DNA of 64,000 nucleotides. Source: Blumeriella jaapii (Eukaryota > Ascomycota > Leotiomycetes > Helotiales > Drepanopezizaceae). Both the position numbers and the translations under genes were made by a program. Under the pieces are notes generated by a model that ran no database searches, was not told where the DNA came from, and was given only the letters and a program-made list of their open reading frames with translations. Of the stretch, positions 1 to 10,789 are shown in pieces. Location: NCBI GenBank assembly GCA_009599575.1, contig VWND01000002.1, forward strand, positions 868,001 through 932,000. Direction: 5' to 3'. How positions within the stretch are numbered: position 1 is the stretch's first letter; each line of letters begins with the position of its first letter.

Positions 1-3000
1 TTCAAAGTCCCTCCAATGCCGTTTTTGGAGATTCAAGTTCCCCTTCCTCGTGGTCTATAGACAATAGACATTACAAGCACCCTTCTAGGAGTCTCAAGCA
101 CCCTGTGCTGTCTACGACTGTCAGATGTCTGATTGAGAAAATCATGTCCGAGCACGGCCGCTTACGATTTAACGGATTCGCAGTTTGGGACTCAAAAACA
201 AAAACACAACCTGCCTGCTCATCACCCTGGCATTATCCGCTCATATCAGCCAGTATTCTGTCACTGTCGCCTCAACATTTAATGTCAACATCCTCAGAAT
301 GCTCAGTAGGTAGACCATGATACAAGTCCCCCTTCACGCTTTTCAAGATCTGCCTTGCTCCCACCACTGCTGTTCGTCGCTATGCTCAAGAACAAGTACA
401 TAGGTAAGTGTTGGTGTCGTTATATAAGAGGGTTGTGTGCGCACTGTGGGTTGGGACGTGCAATATTTTTCTATTGCTGGTGTTTGTAAAGCAAATATCT
501 GGTGATGGTGCTGTACAGTAGATCATCACCTTACTGCCTAGTGTGTATAGTCACGTGACTATTATCAGTGACTTTCACGTGACTAGACCACTTCTCCATC
601 CGTTTATTCCCACATTAAGACGACCAAGGCTGTTCACTCGACATCTATAAGGAAGAGCAAGATCAATCGCTATTGCTACCAACGCAAGTATCTTTCGGTG
701 AATTGGACCTCGCTCTTGCGCAAGTGCTCTACATACGTACCGACAGTACAGTACCAGAAGAAACCCACGATTTAGCGACGCTAGGTAGCTGGTCCCAAGC
801 AGATAGATAACTCGGGTATGAGTCTATGTTGCTATTCTTGAGATATGATTTTGGATTAGATCTGGGTCGTGAATGAAGATGTCAAAAGTAATAACGATAG
901 CACTTGGATTTTTGACAACAGAAGACCGAGGAGATAGCAATACTTCCCGCGTGCTAATTCCGTCTCCTTGAGCTTTTGGCTTGTTGCTTGCTCTTATCCC
1001 TCTGCAGGTCGGGCGACGGCTCAGGCTAGAGAGCGAGGAGAATTCCGGGGTAAGAGCAGCCATGCTTAGCCTACAAAGTTACCGGCAGCAGCTGAGTACT
1101 GACCAGACTCTTCTGTACTGAATGATCGTTCTTTTTTTGTCCAGCAATCTTGACATATATATATGTACTAAACACAGCCGCTATAAGCGAAATGGAAGCC
1201 AACGAATTTCCCTGGCCCGTCACAATTTTATTGTGACTCTTCACTCGGAGTCAGGTCCTCTGACACCAAAGAGCGGAACCAGTCACGACATAAAATACAG
1301 TTCAAAAATACGAGGCCCTACGTCCATCGACAGATAACCAGTCAGAAGGAATCATGGCACACCCGTCATATTCTGGCTTATGCCATTGGTGGGAATCCTA
1401 TTGGTGAATCTCACTAAGCGGGATATATTTCAGTGAATGTTCAACGCCGAAAAATCGTGCAATGTCTAGATAAATTGATTTTGCACTCAGGCTCTACATG
1501 ACTTTGTGTAAATAAGCCGATTCTACTTCCTTTTCCAACACAAAGACTTCTTTCCACTTGCAGCATACCAACACGGAGTTGCGAGGAATGTTGGTTGAAA
1601 CTTGGGGCAGTGGAAAGATCAAACCCCAACTCAATTTGAACTGTGTGCGAGTAAAAAGACAAAAGCAAGGGTCATGTTGGGAGTGCTCTTGGAGGTATTG
1701 TCACGATGTGAAGCAGTTGATCTTGACGCCAACATTGGAATTGACAGTGTTTAGAATCCGCTGTAAAAAATACAGGAACAGCGAGATAGCCGAGCAAATG
1801 AAGAAGGATAATATCTCAGCAATAAGCCCTGATATTCTTGGAAACTTGCCCATAAGAGACACGCAATCCGTCTAGTTCTACCACGTTTTTTGCTGCTGTC
1901 CTGTTCTATCATATCTCTGCTCAGAGCTCACCCACACTCTCACGACTTATATTTAAACTTAATTAAGCCCTTCAGGGATCTCAAAGAGGGGGCGAGTGGG
2001 TAGTTGCTCAGATCGCACATCGCCATTGCCCAAAAACAGCTACTCCATAAGCGGTTCGTTTAAACCCTGACCCGGAGCGATACGGAATCTTTGTTGGAGA
2101 ACTAGTATTTAAGCATCGAGCTGACAGACTGAACATGGTAAGTCCAACAACAGATTAGGGTACAAGATGATCTGGCTAGGTAAACAAGCCAGAGGGAAAG
2201 GTTAGAAGTTTTCGTAGGCTCGCAGTTTCGATATGCTTGTAGTCGCTTTAGAATCCGAGGGCTACGTACTGGTAAGATGCACCCTACACATATGAATTGT
2301 CAGTGACGATCTGAGATGCGAGAAGGATTTTTGAGAGTAAGAAAGGCATTGACAACGTATAGCATATTTGTGATAGCCCATTTGGCCTTTCGACATTCTA
2401 GACCGCAGGAATTGGATTGCATACCTCGTCTATCACAGCGCGGATGATGATGATGATGATGATATTATTTAACGTCTGGAGGGGGCAGTGAAACTGCGCA
2501 ACCTCAAGCCTCCCGCAGGGCATTGGAGACGTGCTAAGCTGGGGATTTTTACATACAAGAGACCCTCGAGAAAGCAGTTACATAAAAGAAATGTTTTGAA
2601 AAAAGGTCCGCTATTTGAGCCCTTCCCCTACAGGCGGGATGGTTCTCCATTGTGTTCGTGAAGTCAGCCTTCTATCACAGCGCGGAGAGAGCATGGAAAA
2701 GATATCACCAAGAATTGAGAACGGTGGAAATTGGACATCGAAGAAGTGATTTGCTCTTCGAGACTCTGTCCAAGCTTCTTCCACCGAAAATTATCAGTTT
2801 TTCTCTACCAAATGAAAAGTATCGAGATCTCTTGGAACATGAATGTCAAGATGAGTGTCACAAATTCCCTACGGTTGACAAGTGAGGTAACACCACCTGA
2901 CAGAGTTCCGAACCAGGTAAATCCGTTCTGTGCAGATTGCGCGATATTTTGTACCCCTCTGACTATTGATATGAGAAAGCCCGAAAACGGGATTGGGAAA

Positions 3001-3932
3001 CAGTACCGATAGAAGTCATATCGATCATCTTCAATCCAGCCGAGAGTGGGGTCGGGTTTCACGAACGAAAAAACACGAAGATCCCAGTGACAACAACAAG
3101 TGAGAGCAGTGTTTGCAGCCTATCGGTAAGGTTAAAGCTAGCATGACAAATATGTGGAATCTTGACAGCTGCATTTCTCGGACGTCTTAGTGGAGTCATT
3201 GCTAATCTTTGATGCTACCGCCAACGCCTTTACACAGCGAAGAGACTTGGTAGCTCAGCAGAGATGTCTGAACAATTACCTCGACGCTTGCACCTCAAGC
3301 TCTAAAACAGCCCGCCTTCTCGACGCACTAATATCGTAACTGATTGATAGGCTGTAGCGTTCGTTCTCGAATATCTCCCAAGTTCCGATAGTTCATGACT
3401 ATCTCGCCGAGCGTGAGAGAAAGGCTCGACCGAAAATACCTTAAGCGCAACTGTTATCGATCCCTGTCGTGGATCTAACATCCAGAGGTTAAACGGATCA
3501 AAGCCGCATACCGCGCGCATCACCGTACGACCAGACTTCTGATGATAGAGGAGAATGTGTCAGCAGATACGCAAGTCACATCTGCCTCTCTTCCTCTTCC
3601 ATTCCTTACGTGTCAAAACTACGTTGGTGATGAGAACTCCAAACACACAAGGACCGAAATTTTCAGGTAGGTCACATCTGTAGCGCAAATAGCTACACAA
3701 GAAGTTTCTGCTTGACAGCACCGGAGGTAATGATAGAAAACCAAAAATAATAGCACTTGGCTCAAACCACCATGTTCCAGCTTTGAAATGTACTTATATT
3801 AAGCATTTCGTACATCGGGCATAAATGCTCATTTGTCCATTGCCTGGATTTTGAATGACCGCCCGATCCTTTTAGACTCCAAGTATGCACTCGTTCAAAT
3901 CGTCAAATCACCAGCCAAAGCCCGAAGCTTTT
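1..3932. other. gene-free leading region
   Basis: No convincing coding exon was found. The open frames are short, lack familiar motifs and do not join through plausible introns. Recognisable contents are a pair of TCACGTGA palindromes near 551-582, a GAT trinucleotide tract at about 2443-2463, and a 16-bp exact direct repeat at 2429-2444 and 2671-2686. The right end holds the 3' flank of the Naa10 gene. Confidence 0.6.
551..582. promoter_or_regulatory. paired TCACGTGA (E-box/CDE-type) palindromes
   Basis: Two identical 8-bp palindromes TCACGTGA lie at 551-558 and 575-582. The first sits in a longer perfect palindrome TAGTCACGTGACTA. CACGTG cores are bound by bHLH factors such as Cbf1 and Pho4 in fungi. 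No gene start was identified nearby, so the regulated gene, if any, is unknown and function is inferred from the motif alone. Confidence 0.3.
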
Positions 3933-4793
3933 CTACTTGTGACTCTCATCCCTCTCCACCAATGCCCCAACCCCGAGCGCTCTCCCAACTCTAACCTTCC
4001 TCTTCTTGTCCCTCCCGGCCTCCCCTCCCTCAATACCGCTGGCGTCCCCATCCTTGCCCATCTCGCCCACCGGCTCGCCCTCGTCCCGCTCCTCCTCGAG
4101 CTCCTCTAGCACCTTCTCGCGGATATCGCCCAGATCGAGCCTCATGCTGTACGCGTCCTCGCCGTCGGCGTAATACTTGGCCTCGACCTTCTCGTTCTCG
4201 AAGCCGAGGGTGTCGCGGTAGAGACGGAGCGCGGCGTTGTTGGAGACGCGGACGTGGAGGGACACGTACTGGGCCTGGAAGGTTTCGACCATGGCTTTTT
4301 CTGTTACATTCATCAGCCCTGTACTTCAGTCCTCCTGCCCCCCATCCGCGCCAACCTTGCAGGCTGGTAGAGAGTGACGAGGGCCAGCAAGAGACATACG
4401 AGATTGACGCATGAGCTTCTCAGCAATTCCCAGCCGTCTATGTGTCCGCATTACACTCAGACTGGTGATGTGCCCGTGCTGCACTCCATCGGGCGGATCC
4501 TCCTCCATCTTCGCCAGCACGTATCCTACGATCCTAGGGGCATCGTAAGGTGACTTCTTGGGCCGTGATACGTCGACGGCCACGTAAGAGAGCTGGGGCC
4601 AGGAGAGGGCATGGTAGAGGTAGTATTTCATGAAATAGCTATTGGCATGTTGTCAGCTTTTCCTTCTTGCGCACTTCTTTCTGGGTGTGTAGTTGGGAAG
4701 AAGTAGTAGAAAAGCGGACTTCTCGGGTAGATTCGTGATGTTTGCATGTTGCACATGCGGTATATCTGAAGAGCGCAGCAAACGGATGTCCAT
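3933..4793 (-). CDS. NAA10: N-terminal acetyltransferase A catalytic subunit (Naa10/Ard1)
   Basis: Catalytic GNAT subunit of NatA, which acetylates nascent N-termini after Met removal, working on the ribosome with Naa15. Exons are 4793-4720, 4638-4400 and 4300-3933, giving 226 residues with all joins in frame. The protein opens with [15 protein letters not shown] and carries [14 protein letters not shown] across the first splice, the family's substrate-binding signature. The acetyl-CoA loop RRLGIA follows before the second splice, and [12 protein letters not shown] lies in the third exon. The C-terminal tail is acidic then Lys/Arg-rich, as usual for fungal Ard1. It is transcribed divergently from the SDR gene with 271 bp between starts. 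Family identity is very secure. Confidence 0.95.
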
Positions 4794-5064
4794 GATTGCT
4801 GTGGTGTTTGGTGAGCTTCGAGCTTGGTGATCGAGACCTCCGTCCGAGGAGTTTCAGCAGTGACGAAGATTGGTGCGTTAGTATTTTAAAGTGGAGCTCG
4901 GCTAGGCCAGACTAGTAAGACCCAACGGTGGGGTTGTTGACTTTCTGGACCTCCGCATTCTGTATCTCTCCACTTCACTGGTTCTGGATTTCAAACAGTT
5001 AAGATCGATTCAATTCATATCTCAGGCTTTGGTGGCGTTCAACTATTTCTCGGAGACTCCTACA

Positions 5065-6113
5065 ATGGCAGCTGAACGTCCACCTCACTCAAGAACACTG
5101 TCGACTAACCTTGGCGGGGCAAATTCCCGGATCCTGGAGGGAAAGCTTGCCATCATTACAGGAGCATCAAGAGGCATGATCCTCAATTTAAGTTCAAGAG
5201 ATATTGCTAATGTACAACAGGAATTGGAGAAGCCATTGCTCATAATCTAGCTTCTAAAGGAGCCAACTTAGTTCTGAACTACACCTCCGACTCCTCTCAG
5301 AAGATCACCGAAGAGCTCTCATCCAGCCTCACCGAGGAGTACGGGGTCACTTGTTTAGTCGTCCGTAAGAACCGACTCTCTCATTATGAAGCCACTACCC
5401 TTCCACGGGACCACAAATTTCCCATCCTCCCTAAACCACAACACTAACTCCCTTCAGAAGCAGACATGTCCCACCCTACCGGCCCCTCACACATAGTAGC
5501 AACCGCAAAGAACCACTTCTCGCACCCCAAAACAGCTTCTTTCCAAATCGACATCGTCATCAACAACGCCGGCGTGTCAAAAAACCTGACCATAGAGCAC
5601 TGCACCATCCCAGATTTCAACTGGCAGTACGCCGTCAACGTCCTCGGACCGCTCCTCCTCCTGCAAGCCGCGCTTCCCTACCTGCCGCACGACCGCTCAG
5701 GACGCATCGTCAACGTGAGCTCGGTGTCGAGTTCAGAGGGTTTCGTGGGACAGAGTGTGTACGGAGGCACGAAGGCGGCGCTGGAAGCCATGACGAGGAC
5801 GTGGGCGCGCGAGTTGGCGGAGCGGGCGACGGTCAACGCGATCAATCCCGGGCCGGTGAAGACGGCTATGTGGTTTGCCACATCAGCGGAATTTAAGAAA
5901 GGACTAAAGCCGTTTATTGAGCACGCGCCCGGAAGTGCGATTAGACCCGAGATCGACGACGCGGATCTGGTGGCTGATGCTGAGAGTGCGGGGGGGAGGC
6001 CGGCGTACACGAGCGAGATTGCAGGCGTGGTTGGGATGTTGTGTACGCCAGATAGCTTGTGGTGTACGGGGCAAGTGGTGTGTGCCAATGGAGGCATGAG
6101 GATGGCTATGTAA
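5065..6113 (+). CDS. short-chain dehydrogenase/reductase
   Basis: Classical SDR, an NAD(P)-dependent oxidoreductase of 302 residues. Exons are 5065-5173, 5221-5364 and 5458-6113. The Rossmann motif TGASRGIG is at residues 32-39 and is completed across intron 1. NNAG is at 120-123 and the catalytic YGGTK (Tyr186, Lys190) follows a Ser-rich strand. The substrate is not predictable; closest in style are 3-oxoacyl-[ACP] reductase-like and polyketide-reductase-like SDRs. Intron 1 (5174-5220) must use a GC donor, because no GT gives the conserved GIG motif with a viable intron length. No biosynthetic cluster surrounds it. The start is the first ATG in frame; an upstream TTG was ignored. Confidence 0.88.
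5174..5220 (+). other. probable GC-AG intron
   Basis: A 47-nt intron in the SDR gene with donor GCATGA and acceptor ACAG. A branch-like GCTAAT lies about 14 nt before the acceptor. The only nearby GT would leave a 27-nt intron and insert residues into the Gly-rich cofactor loop. GC-AG introns are a known minority class, but this donor departs from the usual GCAAGT. Confidence 0.6.
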
Positions 6114-6312
6114 GAGACGTGAAGCTGAGCCGGGTATGAAATAGAAACGAAGATATAAAGTAGATGGAAAGACGAAAGAAGCGTACGACGACGTCTAACA
6201 CGGGTCTATAGACCCATGAACTCCTGTTATGTTGAAATGAGGTTTTACTGCAATTGTCTCCTATCACGCTCCTGTTTAACGCCAGCCAGCCATTATTCTC
6301 ACGATTCTTCGC

Positions 6313-8438
6313 TCAGGGAGCAGCGGATGGTGGTGGCGCCTGCTCTTCGGCAGTTTTGCCCTCCAACGGTAACTCGGCCTCACCCTCCTTCGAAATTTGA
6401 GTCCCCATCAACGCCTCAATGTTTTTCTTGATGGCCGAGTCCAGATCCAACTTAGGTTCCGGATCCTTCTTCTCATCGGTAGCCTTGGCGGTAGCAACGG
6501 GTTTTGAAGCGTTCGCGCTCGATCCCCCTGTCTTGGCAGCTTCCTTCTACAAAATTGTGAGCATTGTGGATAGACAAGTGAGAATATGAGAGTCTCGTTG
6601 ATTGATCCCGAGATTGTGAAAAGAGGATGAGTTTCTCAACTTACTCTAGCTTTTTTACGCTCCTTGTCTCTCGCCTTGTCTGCTGCCTTCTTGGCCTTGG
6701 CCTCTTCCTCGGCTTGTCGAGAAGCTTGCGTTCCACCATACTTATTACGCCACTCCTCCTCCTTCTTATCGTCAATGCGTGTGAACAGATATGCAGCCTT
6801 ACCGATCTTGTGGCCGCTTGGGAGAGCACCTGGAGACCACTTGTCGGGGATCGAAAGCAGAGGAGCGTTGAGCTGCTCAGTGATGGATATCGCGGTTGAC
6901 GGCATGAAGGGAGATGAGATAGAGGCGAGGAGGTATGCAAGGTTTAGAGCAAATCCAATAATTGCGTGAGTTCGTGCTGGGCTGTTGGTCAGGTTCGCGT
7001 TATCGAGACGGCCGGCAAGAATGAGGTTGCCCTTTCCGGAAATCTCCATGAACTTCTTCAAACCAGCGCGCAGGCGTACAGCTTCCATGTCGGCGATGTA
7101 TTCGGCAAGAAGAGCATTAACCTCAGCGATGAAAGCAGGGAAGTCGAAGGAGTCGTCCTTGTAGGTTGGAGAAAATTCGGGAATAGTCCCATCAAGCTTC
7201 GCGTTGACGAACTTGACCACTCGGTTGACAAAATTACCAACATTTGCAAGTAGTTCGCTATTGTTACCGGCAATAAATGCATTCCACTCGAATTGAGTAT
7301 CCCCAGTTTCAGGTCGATTCGCAATCAGATAATATCTCCAGACAGAAGGTGGGATGCCAGTCTCCTTCGCACCATCACCAAATACACCAATACCTCTGGA
7401 CTTGGAGAACTTTCCTTGCTCGTAATTCAGGTACTCAGTGACAGAAATAGTGTGCAGCTTAGTCCACTTGTCCTTGGTTCCAAGTTGGGAACCTGGGAAG
7501 ATGACCGTATGGAAGGGAACGTTGTCTTTGCCCATGAACTGGAAGAGCTTAACTTGCTCCGGGTTGCGCCACCAAAGCTCCCAGTCCTTCGTGTAGTTGG
7601 CAGTGATCGAAGGGTAACCTATGCAGGCATCGAACCAGACGTACAAAACCTTCTTTTCGTATCCAGGCAATGGTACCGGTGTACCCCAGCTCAAATCGCG
7701 TGTGATACTCCGACCTTCCAGTCCCTTATCCAACCATGACTTTGTAATCGCAATGCCGTTGGATGACCATCCACCTGCCACGCTTGATTGTGCAAAGAAC
7801 CCCTCGATATCTGCTTGTACTTTATCCAGGCGCAAGAAGATGTGGGTTGTATCCTTGGCCACAGGAGTCGTACCATCCACCTTGCACCGAGGGTTTATGA
7901 GCTCGAGCGCATCCAGCAGACTGCCGCAGGCATCGCACTGATCACCGCGCGCGTCGTTGTACTGGCATTTGGGACAGGTGCCCTCGACGAATCGGTCAGC
8001 AAGGAAAGATTGGTGGTGTTCGCAATATGGTTGTAGGGTTGTTCGTTCCTCCAAGTAGCCGTTCTTGTGTAGCTTCAAGAAGATGTCTTGCGCAATGGCC
8101 GTCTGCTGCTCAGTCGTGGTTCTACCAAAGTAATCGAATCCGATATCGAACCAGTCATAGATCTCCTTGTGCTTCGTGTGGAATTCGTCGCAAAGTTCTT
8201 TGGGGGTTTGTCCGGTCTCACGAGCTCTTGCTTCGGTCGCTGTTCCGTACTCGTCTGTTCCACAGATGAAGAGCGTAGGCCTGTCGCGCAATTTGCTGTA
8301 TCTCGAAAAAACGTCGGCGGAAAGAACGCTGCCAATGACATTTCCAAGGTGAGGGATGTTGTTGACGTAAGGAAGCGCGCTGGTGATCAGAATATTGTTC
8401 TTGCCCTCCTGGGGCAAGATGATATTCGTGGTCGCCAT
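6313..8438 (-). CDS. MES1: methionyl-tRNA synthetase, cytosolic
   Basis: Class I aminoacyl-tRNA synthetase charging tRNA-Met for initiation and elongation. Two exons, 8438-6645 and 6546-6313, encode 675 residues. The HIGH-type motif is HLGN at residues 30-33 and the KMSKS loop is KFSKS at 343-347. A zinc-binding knob holds CPKC (155-158) and CDAC (168-171). The anticodon-binding domain follows, then a Lys/Ala-rich C-terminal extension that runs into the short last exon. The frame stays open upstream, but MATTNIILPQ is taken as the start because it begins just before the catalytic fold and no targeting sequence is apparent. No organellar presequence is visible, which fits the cytosolic form. 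Confidence 0.95.
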
Positions 8439-9427
8439 TTGTAGTTTGTAGAGTTTGGGGGGAGAAGTGAGTTGAGGGTTGAGGGGCACTGGACGATTTA
8501 TCTGGTGGGGTTGAAGTTTTGACTCATACACGCATCGAATTTCAGCCTCACAGGCGAGGCTGAGAAGCGGGAAGCCAATCATCTGCAAAGATGACCTTTC
8601 GATACATTGTCAACAAGTCTATAGCAGTTTTGAAAATACCAGAAATAACAAGACACAGATTCCTGGCTTTTAGTATATACTAAGAGGTCCACAGCTTTGT
8701 GTTGCCAAATCCCAAATTCGATCCTGCCACACATGGATGCCAAGCTCGCTTGCAATCAATTGCTACAGCACAGTATCTGTAGGTATGCACTGTAGCTTCA
8801 CAACTCGTAGCTCCAATATCTAGACTTCAGCATCGATATTCCTGTCAAATCGTTGCAGACACACATCTTGATAGCGTCAATAGGGGACAGAAATTCAGCT
8901 GCCAAGTGAAAGCAATTTATCACTTTTTTATGGAAGTAAACAGCTCTTTATAAAAAGTCTTTCATTCACTTCGCATCGCATAAAAAACACGAGCGGATTG
9001 TGAGCCTACGGAGCATATCGATCGTAGCCTTTTCGGGAGTCAAGATAAGATGCATCATTGAAAGGATTAACGGACAGTGCTTCTCTAATTTGGCAAGACT
9101 TTCAACTCCGCGACCGAGAAATTTTGACATTCGAAAGCTCTATGTAACTGGTGCTAGAGTAAATCGAACGAGCATTCTTGCAGGTAAAATCGAGACTCTT
9201 GCCTATGGTAAGTATCAATCCACACGCTGTTCTCCTAACTTCTCTCAACAATCAACTCACTTACGCCGGATGCCAGGAGTCCAGCAGTTCTTGTTCACGT
9301 GATCCTCGCTTCTAAAAATCGCAAGTCGCCCTGTCGACCTCACCTCACCTCACCTCACCACACCTCACTACGCCTCACCACATCACACTCCCAATCCCGC
9401 CATCGAATACTGCCCCTCGCTTTGGAA
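8439..9427. other. intergenic region between divergent MES1 and LTO1 genes
   Basis: About 1 kb between divergent starts. No gene was recognised. The LTO1-proximal part (about 9339-9380) is a CCTCA-rich pyrimidine tract, a typical fungal leader or promoter feature. A GTAAGT-like donor near 9210 could belong to a 5' UTR intron of LTO1, but I could not fix its acceptor. Confidence 0.5.
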
Positions 9428-9925
9428 ATGGCTTCTTACAATTTCGACGAAGTCCTCGGATTGGAAGAGCAATTCTACAGCGACGGCTTCCAACAAGGCC
9501 TCTCGGACGGACTGGCGGCCGGTCGGATCGAGGGCCGCACGTTCGGCCTCGAGAAGGGCTTCGAGAAGTACATCGAGAGCGGCAAGCTCTACGGCAAATC
9601 CGTCGTCTGGGCCAACCGCATCCCTCACCTGCAGAAAGCAAACCGCATCACGGAACCCGAGCCCGTTCAAGGGCAGGCCGCCACGTCCTTGCCCCAGGAT
9701 GGTGGCGGGCATGCGACAAGCCTTTGCCCACTGCCCGAGAACCACCGGCTGGCGAAACACGTCCAGGTGTTGCACGCCTTGGCGGAATCGGCGAGCCTGT
9801 CGACGGAAAATACAGAGGATGCCGTGTCGGATTTCGATGATAGGTTGAAGCGAGCCCAGGGGAAAGCCAAAATCATCGAGAAAATCGCTGGGGAATGCCA
9901 TTCTGGCGCCCTGGGTAACGCTTGA
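9428..9925 (+). CDS. LTO1: Lto1/ORAOV1-type deca-GX3 protein
   Basis: Adaptor that, with Yae1, recruits the ABC protein Rli1/ABCE1 to the cytosolic Fe-S assembly machinery; Rli1 acts in ribosome recycling. Single exon, 165 residues. The diagnostic run has Gly every fourth residue at 20, 24, 28, 32, 36, 40, 44, 52 and 56, with Tyr at 48 breaking the series. The C-terminal half is charged and helical. In yeast Lto1 a C-terminal Trp is reported to bind the CIA targeting complex. This model ends GALGNA with no Trp. A GTAACG donor at 9915 and TTTTTCAG acceptor ending at 10028 could give an alternative tail, also without Trp. The family call is secure and the 3' end is less so. Confidence 0.85.
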   Translation: MASYNFDEVLGLEEQFYSDGFQQGLSDGLAAGRIEGRTFGLEKGFEKYIESGKLYGKSVVWANRIPHLQKANRITEPEPVQGQAATSLPQDGGGHATSLCPLPENHRLAKHVQVLHALAESASLSTENTEDAVSDFDDRLKRAQGKAKIIEKIAGECHSGALGNA

Positions 9926-10789
9926 ACAGGCACGGGCTGTGCAAAGACCGAAACTCAAGACCATACTCTTGAGATGGGCCGGCTAGGTAGACTTGTGCTT
10001 GACAGGTACCTCTGTAACTCTTTTTCAGCGGTGGAGAGAATTGATGAGGCGCATCTAAGGTTTGTGAGAAATCTCCGTTATTGATTTCACCCTGGAAGAC
10101 TCAGGCACTCATTTGTTCCAAGTTCCTTTTAGGACGCATAAACCTGGCTCCGAATCAGTGAACCCTAAAATAACTTTGGTTTGGTGGTCGCTTAAGCGTG
10201 CGGAGTACACAGAAAGCTAGGGAAGTGTGTTTAGTTCCCATTACTGTAAAGTAGCATCCATTCCTTTAGGTTCTAACTGCTTCCTGCCATCCCTAGATTT
10301 TGCTTTCTGTAACTTACACCCTACAGATATACAATTTCCTGCCTTCATCCAGATGTTCTTGTTCTCTGCATCAAGCCAAGGGTGGCGATTAATTACAGCT
10401 TTATTTGAGTGACAGTAAAAATTTTTGTAAAAGAAGGATCGTGCATTAAAGAAGGGCCTTGCATATCCTACATACTTCAGCAGAGCTGCGTCTCACTGTC
10501 GAAGGTAAATGGTGCTAGTCATTACGAGAAAGGGATAACGATTCTCCAATTTGAAACATCTACCAGCTTACAGTCCCTTGTATCACCAACCAAGGGAACC
10601 CCCTATGTATACGCTGCGAACGACATGAACGACATGAACGACATAACCGACATAACACATATCTCGTAACAAAACATAGAAGAGAAGAGAAACGCAACGC
10701 CGGAATCTGGTGCAGCCGGCTTGAATCAGATCCAATGCGCCCCAATCCCCCCTACCGCCCCCCCTTGCCCCCCATACATGATCACATTC
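9926..10789. other. intergenic region between convergent LTO1 and giant gene
   Basis: No gene recognised. It contains 3' flanks from both sides and a short GACATGAAC-type minisatellite at about 10620-10660. The poly-C/CCCC-rich stretch near 10741-10775 abuts the giant gene's 3' end. Confidence 0.5.

Noticed and set aside
8439..8588. Upstream in-frame extension of methionyl-tRNA synthetase
   Set aside because: The extension lacks family similarity or a clear presequence; the Met at 8438 fits cytosolic enzymes.
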